Shown here: piece by piece, positions 51,033-59,818 of the stretch | How positions within the stretch are numbered: position 1 is the first letter of the stretch | Layout: every line of letters starts with the position of its first letter | Assembly: GCA_016187945.1 (NCBI GenBank) | Contig: JACPIT010000009.1 | Span: forward strand, 607,837-671,836 | Direction: 5' to 3' | Origin: Opitutia bacterium | GTDB lineage: Bacteria; Verrucomicrobiota; Verrucomicrobiia; Opitutales; Opitutaceae | Length of the DNA stretch: 64,000 bases | Translations under genes and position numbers: made by a program | Notes under the pieces: model-generated | Seen by the model: only the letters and a program-made list of their open reading frames with translations | Told to the model about the DNA's origin: nothing | Databases searched by the model: none

Positions 51033-52285
51033 ACCGTCGCGCGGTCCGCTGGCTGGTCCCGGTCGTGGCGCTCGCGCTCGCGGCGTCGGCCCTCGGCTGG
51101 ATTTTCTCCGTGCGCCTCGGCGGCGGCGACGTTTACCCGGCGTATTCGTCGCTCCGCGCGGATGCGCTCGGCACGCGCGCGCTCTACGAGGCGCTGGAGG
51201 CGCTGCCGGACTTCCGCGTCGACCGCGAGTTGAAGCCGCTCGAGCGCCTCGGCGCCCAGCCGCGCGTCGTGTTCCTCAACGGCCTGCTCTGGCACGAATG
51301 GCGCGAGTTGCGCGAAGACCAACTCGCCGCGCTCAACGCGATCGCGAACGGCGGCGGCACGCTGGTGCTCGCGTTTCAAGCGGTCAGCAAAGCCGAGGAG
51401 GAAGACTGGATCGCCGCCGAGAAACGGCAGCAGGAGCGCGAGACCGAGGCGAAAAAGAAATCGGGAACGCCCGACGACGACGCCAAGGAAAAGAAAAAGA
51501 AGGACGCCGCGAAAAAGGCGCTGCCGCGCGACCGCCGCCGCGGCAAGGAGCCGGAAATCAAGACGCTCGCGGACGCGTGGCAGATCGAGTTCACCGTGCG
51601 AAATCTCCAGACCACGAAGGCGCACGCGTGGAGCGCCCGAGGCGCTCCCGCCGAGTTGCCCGGACAGATCGCGTGGCACAGCGACCTCGTTTTCAAACCG
51701 AAGGCCGATTCGCCGTGGCGCCGGCTCTTTATCCGCGCTCTGGAACCGGTCGCCGTCGAACGCCCGTTCGGTCGCGGCCGCATCGTGCTGCTCGGCGACG
51801 CGTATTGCCTGAGCAACGAGTCGATGCAGAAGACGCGCGCGACCGGTCTGCTCGCCTGGCTGATCGGCGAACACCGGCGCGCGACGTTCGTCGAAAGCGT
51901 GCTCGGCCTCGAACCGGAGAACGGCGTCGGCTTCCTCGCGCGGCGCTACGGACTCGGCGGCGCGCTGGCGTTGCTGGCGCTCCTCGCGGCGCTGTATCTC
52001 TGGCAGCGCATGGTGGCGTTTTATCCCGTGCGCGACCCGCTCGATACCGGCGGCGAAGTCGCGCTGCGCTACGAACCGGCCGCCGGCATGACGGCGCTGC
52101 TGCGTCGCGCGCTCGGCGCCGGCAGCGTGTTGCCCGCGTGCGTCGCAGAGTGGCGCGCCGCGCGCAAAGCCGGCGGCAGCGCCGGGGCGACGGCACGTTT
52201 CAACGCCGCCTGGGACGCGCGCGACCCGGAGGCATCGCCCACCGAAACCTACAACGCGCTCGCGCAAACCCTGAAGCCGCGATGA
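51029..52285 (+). CDS. DUF4350-like membrane protein
   Basis: A 418-residue protein. An N-terminal helix (LVPVVALALAASALGWIFS) is followed by a DUF4350-like domain (SSLRADALGTRALYEALEAL and VVFLNGLLWHEWRELREDQL) and a Lys/Glu-rich insert at about 125-170. The segment GRGRIVLLGDAYCLSNESMQ is near 255. A second helix (LGGALALLALLAALYLW) is near 313. The extracellular part probably lies between the two helices. It starts within the previous stop (ATGA) and belongs to the MoxR cluster. Confidence 0.78.
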   Translation: MNRRAVRWLVPVVALALAASALGWIFSVRLGGGDVYPAYSSLRADALGTRALYEALEALPDFRVDRELKPLERLGAQPRVVFLNGLLWHEWRELREDQLAALNAIANGGGTLVLAFQAVSKAEEEDWIAAEKRQQERETEAKKKSGTPDDDAKEKKKKDAAKKALPRDRRRGKEPEIKTLADAWQIEFTVRNLQTTKAHAWSARGAPAELPGQIAWHSDLVFKPKADSPWRRLFIRALEPVAVERPFGRGRIVLLGDAYCLSNESMQKTRATGLLAWLIGEHRRATFVESVLGLEPENGVGFLARRYGLGGALALLALLAALYLWQRMVAFYPVRDPLDTGGEVALRYEPAAGMTALLRRALGAGSVLPACVAEWRAARKAGGSAGATARFNAAWDARDPEASPTETYNALAQTLKPR

Positions 52286-52315
52286 GAGCGAATGCGGAAA
52301 TGCACGCGTGCCGCG

Positions 52316-52407
52316 GTAGCGCCGGTCTCCGACCGGCGAAGTTGGAGCTACGTTCGCGAGTCACGCCCGCGAGCGGCGCGTCACTCGGCCGGTCACAGAC
52401 CGGCCCC
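52316..52407. repeat. CCGGTC-family GTAG repeat pair
   Basis: GTAGCGCCGGTCTCCGACCG on the left and GGCCGGTCACAGACCGGCCC on the right. It lies between the DUF4350 and MoxR genes, interrupting the otherwise tight cluster. Confidence 0.82.
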
Positions 52408-52444
52408 ACTCACGCTTCGTAAACGAAAAAACCTGTCCGCTTTT

Positions 52445-53410
52445 ATGAACGAGAAACTCGAACCCACCCTCGCCGCGCTCGCGGCGGCCCGACGCGAAGT
52501 CGCCAAGGTCATCATCGGCCAGGAAGCGGCGGTCGAACTGGCGCTGATCACCATCCTCACACGCCAGCACGCGCTGCTCGAAGGCGTGCCCGGCGTGGCC
52601 AAGACGCTCCTCGTCCGCACGCTCGCGCACGTGCTCGGCGCCGAGAGCGGCCGCGTGCAATTCACGCCCGACCTCATGCCGGCCGACATCACCGGCACGA
52701 ACATCTTCAATCTCCAGACGAACCAGTTCACGCTCGTGCGCGGCCCGGTGTTCACGACCTTCCTCCTCGCCGACGAAATCAACCGCGCGCCCGCGAAGAC
52801 CCAGGCCGCGCTGCTCCAGGCGATGCAGGAGCGCCACGTCACGATCGACCGCGACACGCACGCGCTCGACCCGGACTTCACGGTCTTCGCCACGCAAAAC
52901 CCGGCGGAATCCGAGGGCACCTACCCGCTGCCCGAGGCGCAGAAGGACCGTTTCATGTTCCGCGTGCAAATGGCGTGCCCCGCGCGCGACGACGAAATTT
53001 CCCTCGCCCGCCGCATGCTGACCAACGACGCGCCCGAGGCCGCGCTCGCGCGTGGCGATGTGCAACCTGTGCTCGAGCGCGGCCAGCTCGCCATGCTGCG
53101 CGCGACGCTCGACTCGATCACCGTGCGCGACGAGCTGATGGCCTACATCGTCGACCTCGTGCGCGCGACGCGCACGGACGAGAGCGTGCTCGTCGGCGCC
53201 GGCCCGCGCGCCACGCAAGCGCTGCTGCTCGGCGGCCGCGCGAAAGCGGCGGTCGACGGCCGCGATTTCGTAACGCCCGACGACATCCGCCAGCTCGCGA
53301 CGCCAGTGCTCGCGCACCGCGTCGTGTTGCGACCGGAGTTCGAGATCGAAGGCCTCTCGGTCAACGAAGTCCTCGGCCGCCTGCTCGAGCAGGTCGCCGT
53401 GCCGCGTTGA
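52445..53410 (+). CDS. MoxR family AAA+ ATPase (second copy)
   Basis: A 321-residue AAA+ ATPase with Walker A GVPGVAKTLL, Walker B LLADEINRAPAKTQ, and NPAESEGTYPLPEAQKDRFM. It differs from the copy at 18063 in the lid (GAGPRATQALLLGGRAKAAV) and fits the clade linked to DUF58, DUF4129/DUF4350 and RDD genes. The start at 52445 follows a repeat; the frame upstream is repeat translation. Confidence 0.92.
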   Translation: MNEKLEPTLAALAAARREVAKVIIGQEAAVELALITILTRQHALLEGVPGVAKTLLVRTLAHVLGAESGRVQFTPDLMPADITGTNIFNLQTNQFTLVRGPVFTTFLLADEINRAPAKTQAALLQAMQERHVTIDRDTHALDPDFTVFATQNPAESEGTYPLPEAQKDRFMFRVQMACPARDDEISLARRMLTNDAPEAALARGDVQPVLERGQLAMLRATLDSITVRDELMAYIVDLVRATRTDESVLVGAGPRATQALLLGGRAKAAVDGRDFVTPDDIRQLATPVLAHRVVLRPEFEIEGLSVNEVLGRLLEQVAVPR

Positions 53411-53417
53411 GTTTCCG

Positions 53418-54749
53418 ATGATCCCCGTTCCGTCCAATCGTCTGCTTTGGTGCATCGCGGCGCTCGTGCCCGCGGCGGCACTCGCCGGGCCGTTGCCGGA
53501 ACTGTGGCCGTTTTGCGTGCTCGGGCTCGCGGGCGTCGCGCTCGCGGCGGGCGGCGATCTGCTGCTGACGCTCCGCGCCGGCGCGTTGCCAACGGTCACG
53601 GGCGAACCGGTGAGCCGGCTCACGAAGGACCGCCCCGCGAAATTGCCGCTCGTGCTCAGCTACGAAGTCGGCGCGCCGCAACAAGTCCGCCTCGGCCTCG
53701 CGCTGCCGGCGGTTTTCCAAAGCAAAGTGCCGGAGCAACTCGTCGCGCTGCCCGCGGGCGGCCGGCGCGTGCTCGTCCACTGGGAGTGCACCGCGGAGCG
53801 TCGCGGTCGCTACACGCCCGGCCCGATCTGTCTCGAAGCGCTCTCGCGGCTCGGCTTCTGGCTCCTGCGCAAACAGCAGCCGCTCGCGGGCGAGCTGCGC
53901 GTCTATCCGAATTTGTTTTCCGAGCGGAAGCAGCTCGCGGCCCTGTTCCTGAATCGCGGCCTCGCCGGCGTGCAACTGCGGCGCACCATCGGACGCGGTC
54001 GCGAGTTCGAGCGGCTGCGCGAGTATCAGCCCGGCGACAGCTTCGACGAGGTGCACTGGAAAGGCACCGCGAAGCGCGGCCGGCCGGTGACGAAAATTTT
54101 CCAGGTCGAACGCACGCAGGAAATCTACGTCGTGATCGACGCCTCGCGGCTCTCGGCGCGGCCGGTGACGATGGACGGGCGCACGGTGACGACGCTCGAA
54201 CGGCAGATCACTGCGACGCTCGTGCTGCTGCTCGCCGCCGGGCGACAGGGCGACCGCTTCGGGCTCGTCGCGCACGACGCGCGCGTGCGGACGTTCGTGC
54301 GCGCCGGGAGCGGCGCGACGCATTACGGCGCGTGTCGCGAGGCGGTGCACGCGCTCGAACCGAGCGAGACGACGCCGGATTTCGCGGAGCTGTTCGCCTT
54401 GCTGCGCACGCGGCTGCAACGGCGCTCGCTGCTGGTTTTCCTGACCGACTTGAGCGACCCGGTGCTGGCCGAGGAGTTCGTGAAACACATCCCAGTGCTC
54501 TCGCGGCAGCATCTCGTGCTGGTGAACCAGGTGCGCGCGCCCGGCGCCGAGCCGTTGTTCAGCCGGCCCGTCGCGAGCGAAGGCGAAATGGTCGAGCGAC
54601 TCGCCGGACATTTTCAATGGCGCGAGGCGCACGAGATCGGGCGGCTGCTGCGTCCGCACGGCGTCACGAGCGCGCTGCTCGAACACGAGCGGCTCGCGGC
54701 GGAGATGGTCGGCCAATACCTGCGCGTGAAGGGAGGCGGTTTGCTGTGA
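53418..54749 (+). CDS. DUF58 domain protein (second cluster)
   Basis: A 443-residue protein. Two N-terminal helices (LLWCIAALVPAAALAGPL and a second near 35-55) are followed by the DUF58 signature RGREFERLREYQPGDSFDEV then HWKGTAKRGRPVTKIF. The C-terminal part has a VWA-like fold (IYVVIDASRLSA and LLVFLTDLSDP). It is longer than the copy at 19137 because it keeps the membrane part. Stop and next start overlap (GTGA). Confidence 0.9.
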   Translation: MIPVPSNRLLWCIAALVPAAALAGPLPELWPFCVLGLAGVALAAGGDLLLTLRAGALPTVTGEPVSRLTKDRPAKLPLVLSYEVGAPQQVRLGLALPAVFQSKVPEQLVALPAGGRRVLVHWECTAERRGRYTPGPICLEALSRLGFWLLRKQQPLAGELRVYPNLFSERKQLAALFLNRGLAGVQLRRTIGRGREFERLREYQPGDSFDEVHWKGTAKRGRPVTKIFQVERTQEIYVVIDASRLSARPVTMDGRTVTTLERQITATLVLLLAAGRQGDRFGLVAHDARVRTFVRAGSGATHYGACREAVHALEPSETTPDFAELFALLRTRLQRRSLLVFLTDLSDPVLAEEFVKHIPVLSRQHLVLVNQVRAPGAEPLFSRPVASEGEMVERLAGHFQWREAHEIGRLLRPHGVTSALLEHERLAAEMVGQYLRVKGGGLL

Positions 54750-55756
54750 TCGTCGATCTGCCGAAATTCGTCGCCGCGGAGGAACCGTATTGGCGCCGGC
54801 TGGAGAAAATCCTCGAGCGGCGCCGCGAAGATCCGTGGGGGCCGCTGTCGCTCGCGGAGGCGAAGGAGCTCGACTACCTCTACCGGCGCGCGGGCGCGGA
54901 CCTCGCGCGCGTGGCCTCGTTTTCGGCGGAGCCCGAAATGCGGCGCCGGCTCGAACAGCTCGTCGCGCGCGCCTACGCGGAGATCCACGGCACGCGTCGC
55001 GAGGGCGCGGCGCGGTTGCGGCCGTGGCGGTGGCTGAGCGCGACGTTACCGCAAACGCTGCGACGGCACGCGCGGGCGCTGTGGCTGACCGTGATCGTGA
55101 CGATGGTCGGCGTCGTCTTCGGCGCGGTCGCGGTGGCGGTCGATCCGGAGGCGAAGGAGGCGTTGATGCCGTTCTCGCATTTGCGCGGCGATCCGGCGGA
55201 TCGCGTCGCCGAGGAGGAGCGTGCGATGACCGACAAGCTTTCCGGCCACAAGGCGACCTTCGCCGGCCACCTCATGACGCACAACACGCAGGTCACGCTC
55301 TTCGCGCTCGCGCTCGGCATCGCGTGGGGCGCGGGCACGATCGTGCTGCTGTTCTACAACGGCGTGATCCTCGGCGCGGTGATGGCGGACTATCTGCTCG
55401 CGGGGCAAGGCGTGTTTCTCGCGGGTTGGCTGTTGCCGCACGGCGTCATCGAAATCCCCGCGATCCTCGTCGGCGCGACGGGCGGCTTCGTGCTCGCGCG
55501 CGCGGTGATCGGACGCGACGACGGCCGGCCGCTCGCGGCGCGGCTGCGCGCGGTGGCCGACGACGTGGCTACACTCGCGGCGGGAGCGGCGCTCATGCTC
55601 GTGTGGGCCGGCTTCGTGGAGTCCTACCTGTCGCAGTATCACGAGCCGGCGATCCCTTACGCGCTGAAGATCGCCTTCGGCGTCGTCGAAGCCGGGCTGC
55701 TCGTGGCGTATTACGGCTGGGCCGGACGAGCGAAGGCGAAGGAGGCGGCGCGATGA
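54746..55756 (+). CDS. SpoIIM-like membrane protein
   Basis: A 336-residue protein. A soluble helical start (IVDLPKFVAAEEPYWRRLEK) is followed by about five helices, among them LWLTVIVTMVGVVFGAVAVA, VTLFALALGIAWGAGTIVLL and AALMLVWAGFVESYL. GVILGAVMADYL and LPHGVIEIPAIL are the conserved patches of the stage II sporulation protein M family. In non-sporulating bacteria SpoIIM sits next to RDD and MoxR/DUF58 genes, as here. The GTG start at 54746 overlaps the previous stop. Confidence 0.87.
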   Translation: MIVDLPKFVAAEEPYWRRLEKILERRREDPWGPLSLAEAKELDYLYRRAGADLARVASFSAEPEMRRRLEQLVARAYAEIHGTRREGAARLRPWRWLSATLPQTLRRHARALWLTVIVTMVGVVFGAVAVAVDPEAKEALMPFSHLRGDPADRVAEEERAMTDKLSGHKATFAGHLMTHNTQVTLFALALGIAWGAGTIVLLFYNGVILGAVMADYLLAGQGVFLAGWLLPHGVIEIPAILVGATGGFVLARAVIGRDDGRPLAARLRAVADDVATLAAGAALMLVWAGFVESYLSQYHEPAIPYALKIAFGVVEAGLLVAYYGWAGRAKAKEAAR

Positions 55757-56541
55757 ACGACGCGCGCGACGAACGGCTCGATCGCCTGCGCGTGCGCACG
55801 CCGGAAGGCGTGAGCTTCACGTTTCAGCTCGCCAGTCCGGTGACGCGGCTGGCGGCCTGGGCCGTCGATAAGTTCACGATCATGGTCGCGTGGACGGTGC
55901 TGTCGGCGCTGATTCGGCTGCTGAGCATTTTCAGTCCCGACTTCGCGACCGGCGTGATTCAGGTGGCGTTCTTCGCGCTCGCGACCGGCTACGGCATCGC
56001 GTGCGAGTGGCTGTGGAACGGCAAGACGATCGGGAAACGCCTCCTGCATCTGCGCGTGATGGACGAGCGCGGGCTGCCGCTGCGTTTTTCGCAGGTGGTG
56101 ATCCGCAATCTTCTGCGCGCGATCGATGCGTTGCCGGTCGCATATCTCGTCGGCGGGCTCGCGGCTCTGATGGGGCGCAAGGCGCAGCGGCTGGGCGATT
56201 TCGCGGCGGCGACCATCGTGGTGCACGAGCCGCCGCTGACGCGCGTCGACTTGAGCGGACTCGTGCTCGCGAAATACAACTCGCTGCGCGGCCAGCAGCA
56301 CGTGGCGGCGCGGTTGCGGGCGGCGATCAGTCCGTCGCTGGCGTATGCGGCGTTGCAGGCGCTGTGGCGGCGCGACGAGTTCGAGGATGCCGCACGCGTG
56401 ACGCTCTTCGCCGAGCTGGCGGCGCATTTCCGGTCGCTGACACTGCTGCCGGTCGAAGCCGACGAGGGCATTTCGGACGAGCAGTTCGTGCGCAATGTGG
56501 TCGAAGTGGTCTTCGGCGCGAAGCCGGAGGCGGCGAAGTAG
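55753..56541 (+). CDS. RDD family membrane protein
   Basis: A 262-residue protein. Helices near 35-60, 65-85 and 118-135 carry the RDD pattern: SPVTRLAAWAVDKFTIMVAW, WNGKTIGKRLLHLRVMDERG and RKAQRLGDFAAATIVVHEPP. The soluble C-terminal 100 residues are helical. It ends the second MoxR cluster and overlaps SpoIIM by ATGA. The TAG stop comes from a GTAG repeat. Confidence 0.87.
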   Translation: MNDARDERLDRLRVRTPEGVSFTFQLASPVTRLAAWAVDKFTIMVAWTVLSALIRLLSIFSPDFATGVIQVAFFALATGYGIACEWLWNGKTIGKRLLHLRVMDERGLPLRFSQVVIRNLLRAIDALPVAYLVGGLAALMGRKAQRLGDFAAATIVVHEPPLTRVDLSGLVLAKYNSLRGQQHVAARLRAAISPSLAYAALQALWRRDEFEDAARVTLFAELAAHFRSLTLLPVEADEGISDEQFVRNVVEVVFGAKPEAAK

Positions 56542-56685
56542 GACCGGCTTCAGCCGGTCCAGCAGCGCGCTCGCGAGCGCGCAGTCGGGCGGTAGCGCCG
56601 GTCTGTGACCGGCGGCGTTGGATCAGGGACGACGGCAAAAGCATGCGAACGTCGCTGCGTTTTCGCCGGTCGGAGACCGGCGCTA
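56538..56685. repeat. CCGGTC-family GTAG repeats (single hairpin plus pair)
   Basis: GTAGGACCGGCTTCAGCCGG at 56538 is a single hairpin whose GTAG gives the RDD gene its stop codon. A pair follows: GTAGCGCCGGTCTGTGACCG at 56592 and CGCCGGTCGGAGACCGGCGC then TAC ending at 56685. Confidence 0.85.
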
Positions 56686-56758
56686 CTCTCGCGCGCGGGC
56701 ATCGCCGCCAAATTTCTCTGGTTTCGCGCCTAATAAACCGCAGGCTCGCGCGTCGAGC

Positions 56759-57298
56759 ATGGCAGGTGACGTGAACACCCCAGGAACAACCAATGAAAGC
56801 CATGCCTTCGTGGAGACGGCGGTCGCCCGCCATCAAGCGCCGTTGCTGCGCTATGCCACCCGACTCCTGCACGGGGACGCCGATCGCGCCCGCGACGTCG
56901 TGCAGGACACGTTCGTCAAACTGCTCGCCCAGCAGCCCGCCGAAGTCGACGGCCACGTGGCGGAGTGGCTGTTCACCGTCTGCCGCCACCGCGCGCTCGA
57001 CGTGCTGCGCAAGGAGGGCCGCATGAAACTCTTCGACGAAGGCCAGGCCGAGCGCCTCAGCGCGCCCGAGCCATTGCCCGGCGCCGGCGCCGAACGCGCC
57101 GAGACGCAGGCCGCCGTGCTGAAGCTGATCGAGCGTCTCCCGCGCAACCAGCAGGAGGTCGTGCGGCTCAAGTTCCAAAACGGTTTTAGCTACAAGGAAA
57201 TCAGCCGCATCACGTCGCTGTCGGTGACGAATGTCGGCTTCATCCTCCACACCGCCGTCGCGCGGCTGCGAAAGGAGATGGCAGCGCAGGCCGAGTGA
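56759..57298 (+). CDS. ECF-type RNA polymerase sigma factor
   Basis: A 179-residue sigma-70 family protein. Region 2 (about 25-90) has RYATRLLHGDADRARDVVQD and TFVKLLA, the core-binding DxVQDTF patch, then VCRHRALDVLRKEGR. Region 4 (about 120-170) has LPRNQQEVVRLKFQNGFSYK and EISRITSLSVTNVGFILHTA. It directs polymerase to stress or envelope promoters. It is followed 26 bp later by the gene for an anti-sigma-like/VWA protein, its probable regulator. A fused paralogue of the pair is at 44069. Confidence 0.9.
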   Translation: MAGDVNTPGTTNESHAFVETAVARHQAPLLRYATRLLHGDADRARDVVQDTFVKLLAQQPAEVDGHVAEWLFTVCRHRALDVLRKEGRMKLFDEGQAERLSAPEPLPGAGAERAETQAAVLKLIERLPRNQQEVVRLKFQNGFSYKEISRITSLSVTNVGFILHTAVARLRKEMAAQAE

Positions 57299-57324
57299 GG
57301 CCGCCCGCCGGAAAAGGAAACACG

Positions 57325-59610
57325 ATGAACATTTCGAAATTCAATCCAGACGATCCTCGCCTGACGGCCTACGCCCTCGGCGAGATGGACGCGGCGGAAC
57401 GCGCCGAGTTCGAACAGTGGCTGCAACACCAGCCCGAAGCGCAAAAAGCGGTGGCGGACATCCGCGCGACGGCGGCGTTGCTCGGCACGGCGCTCGCTGA
57501 CGAAGCGACGCCAGAGAGCGAGCACGCAGACGGCAACGTGATCGACGCGGCGGCGGCAGCGAAACCGCTCGAAGACGAATACCGGCAAACGCGCAGCAAG
57601 CTGCTCCGCTTTCCCGCGCTTTATTACCTGACTGCCAGCCTCGCGGCGGCGTGCTTCGCGGTGATTTTTTTCACGCGCACCGAGGAGATGCACGAGCGCA
57701 GCGAACGAAAACTCATCGCGATGGACGCCGCGATGGCCGACTCGATGCGGGCCAACGCCAAAGTCAGCCGGGAGGAATCGATGCGCGAGGAAGCCGAGGC
57801 CCGTGTCGCTCAACGCGAGGCGGTAGCTGCCGCCGCACCTGCTTCGGTCGCGCTGGAAATGCCGACGCCGGTCGCAGCGGCGCCGGTGGAGCCGGTCGAA
57901 CCCATCGTCGCACTACGGCTCTCGGCAGCGTCGGCGTCCGCTCCGCATGCACAGGATCCAAAAGCCGACCTCGCGTCCCACTTTAACTACAGTGGTGTGA
58001 CCCTCGGCGCTCCGGCGAATCAAACTTGGAAATACACCGGAACGGCAGGCCGGCAGGTTGCCGGCGAGTTTGGAATTCAGATTCCGGTTCGGGCCGCGAC
58101 GAACGGGCTGGTTCTGCCGCAACGCGAACCTTCCAACACCGAGAGCTACGCCCACACGCCGGAGAACCCGTTCCTCGCCGTCGCGCAGAATCCGCTCTCC
58201 ACGTTCTCCGTCGACGTCGACACCGCCTCCTACGCGAACGTCCGCCGCTTCCTCCGCGGCAAGCAACTGCCGCCGGCCTCGGCCGTGCGCATCGAGGAAC
58301 TCGTGAACTATTTCCCGTATCGCTACGCGCCGCCGACCGGCAGCGCGCCGTTCGCCGCGCACATGGAGGTCGCGAGCGCGCCGTGGGCACCCGACCACCG
58401 GCTCGTGCGCATCGGCCTGAAGGGCCGCGAAGTCAGCGACGCCGCGCGGCCGAAAGCGAATCTCGTGTTCCTCCTCGATGTGTCCGGCTCGATGGACGAG
58501 CCGAACAAGCTCCCGCTCGTGCAGCAATCGCTGCGGCTGCTCGTCGAAAAGCTGCGCGCCGACGACCGCGTCGCCATCGTCGTCTACGCCGGCGCGTCGG
58601 GCCTGGCGCTGCCGTCGACCGCCGTGCGCGAGAAAGCGAAAATCCTCGAGGCGATCGACGCGCTGCGCGCCGAAGGCTCGACCAACGGCGCGGCGGGCAT
58701 CCAGCTCGCTTACGACATCGCGAAGGCGAACTTCGTCAGCGGCGGCGTCAACCGGGTCGTGCTCGCGACGGACGGCGACTTCAACGTCGGCGTGTCGAGC
58801 GAAGGCGAGTTGATTTCGCTCATCGAAGAGAAGGCCAAGAGCGGCGTGTTCCTCAGCGTGCTCGGCTTCGGCATGGGCAACTACAAGGACAGCACGCTCG
58901 AGAAGCTCGCCGACAAGGGCAACGGCAACTATGCCTACATCGACTCGCTCGCCGAGGCGAAGAAGACGCTCGTCGAGCAAGCCGGCGGCACGCTCGTGAC
59001 GATCGCGAAGGACGTGAAGCTCCAGGTCGAGTTCAACCCCGCCGTCGCACAAGCCTACCGTCTCATCGGCTACGAAAACCGCCTGCTGCGGAAGGAAGAT
59101 TTCAACAACGACAAGATCGACGCGGGCGAAATCGGCGCCGGCCACACCGTCACGGCGCTCTACGAAATCATCCCCGTCGGCGTGCCGATGCCGGAGGAGA
59201 ATTCGGTCGACGCGCTGAAATACCAGAAGACGACAAACGTCGGAGGCCGGAAGACGGAGGACAAAGGACTGCGAACGGAGAACGGCGCGCGGGTCGCGCA
59301 GTCCAGCGCGAGCGACGAACTGCTCACGCTGAAAGTGCGCTACAAGGAGCCGAGCAGCGACGTGAGCACGAAGCTCGAGTTCCCGCTGCGCGACACCGGC
59401 AAGGCGTTCGCGGACGCGAGCGAGGACTTCAAGTTCGCCGCCGCCGTCGCGTCGTTCGGCATGACGCTCAAGAACTCGCCGTATCGCGGCGAGATGAAGC
59501 TGACCGAAATCGCCCAATGGGCCCGCGAAGGCACGAGCGACGACGCCGGCGGCTACCGCGCGGAATTCGTCGAACTGGTGAACGAAACGGCGGGGCTGAT
59601 GGCGAATTGA
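57325..59610 (+). CDS. Anti-sigma-like domain joined to a YfbK-type VWA protein
   Basis: A 761-residue protein. Residues 1-60 (DPRLTAYALGEMDAAERAEF) resemble anti-sigma N-terminal helices without the zinc Cys/His. A TM helix lies near 95-115. Then come the VWF N-terminal domain (NPLSTFSVDVDTASYANVRR), the VWA domain (MIDAS LLDVSGSMDEPNK, VLATDGDFNVGV) and a DUF3520-like end (EDFKFAAAVASFGMTLKNSP). A short word-type repeat encodes GGRKTEDKGLRTENG near 640. Cytosolic anti-sigma plus external VWA suggests transmembrane control of the upstream sigma factor. Confidence 0.88.
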   Translation: MNISKFNPDDPRLTAYALGEMDAAERAEFEQWLQHQPEAQKAVADIRATAALLGTALADEATPESEHADGNVIDAAAAAKPLEDEYRQTRSKLLRFPALYYLTASLAAACFAVIFFTRTEEMHERSERKLIAMDAAMADSMRANAKVSREESMREEAEARVAQREAVAAAAPASVALEMPTPVAAAPVEPVEPIVALRLSAASASAPHAQDPKADLASHFNYSGVTLGAPANQTWKYTGTAGRQVAGEFGIQIPVRAATNGLVLPQREPSNTESYAHTPENPFLAVAQNPLSTFSVDVDTASYANVRRFLRGKQLPPASAVRIEELVNYFPYRYAPPTGSAPFAAHMEVASAPWAPDHRLVRIGLKGREVSDAARPKANLVFLLDVSGSMDEPNKLPLVQQSLRLLVEKLRADDRVAIVVYAGASGLALPSTAVREKAKILEAIDALRAEGSTNGAAGIQLAYDIAKANFVSGGVNRVVLATDGDFNVGVSSEGELISLIEEKAKSGVFLSVLGFGMGNYKDSTLEKLADKGNGNYAYIDSLAEAKKTLVEQAGGTLVTIAKDVKLQVEFNPAVAQAYRLIGYENRLLRKEDFNNDKIDAGEIGAGHTVTALYEIIPVGVPMPEENSVDALKYQKTTNVGGRKTEDKGLRTENGARVAQSSASDELLTLKVRYKEPSSDVSTKLEFPLRDTGKAFADASEDFKFAAAVASFGMTLKNSPYRGEMKLTEIAQWAREGTSDDAGGYRAEFVELVNETAGLMAN

Positions 59611-59641
59611 AGCGGGGCTCGCGTGACGCCACGCGCCTTGG

Positions 59642-59726
59642 TTGTAGGAGCGGCTTTACGCCGCGATACGCACGCGGCATGCGCTTCGCACCGGTCGCGG
59701 CTTAAAGCCGCTCCCTGTTCCTACAA
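59642..59726. repeat. GTAG-type inverted repeat (GGAGCGGCTTTA family)
   Basis: TTGTAGGAGCGGCTTTACGC on the left; the right arm GGCTTAAAGCCGCTCCCTGTTC then CTACAA carries an extra seven or so bases and is imperfect. Confidence 0.78.
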
Positions 59727-59748
59727 TTTTCGCGTGCGAAGGTTCGGA

Positions 59749-59811
59749 GTAGCGCGGTGCTTCGGCATTTGCGCTGAACCTCCCTCAGCGCGGGCTGAAG
59801 CACCGCGCTAC
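59749..59811. repeat. GTAG-type inverted repeat (GCGGTGCTT family)
   Basis: GTAGCGCGGTGCTTCGGCAT on the left, GCGGGCTGAAGCACCGCGCT then AC on the right. It lies just downstream of the EttA stop (convergent genes). Confidence 0.83.
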
Positions 59812-59818
59812 CTAAAAC

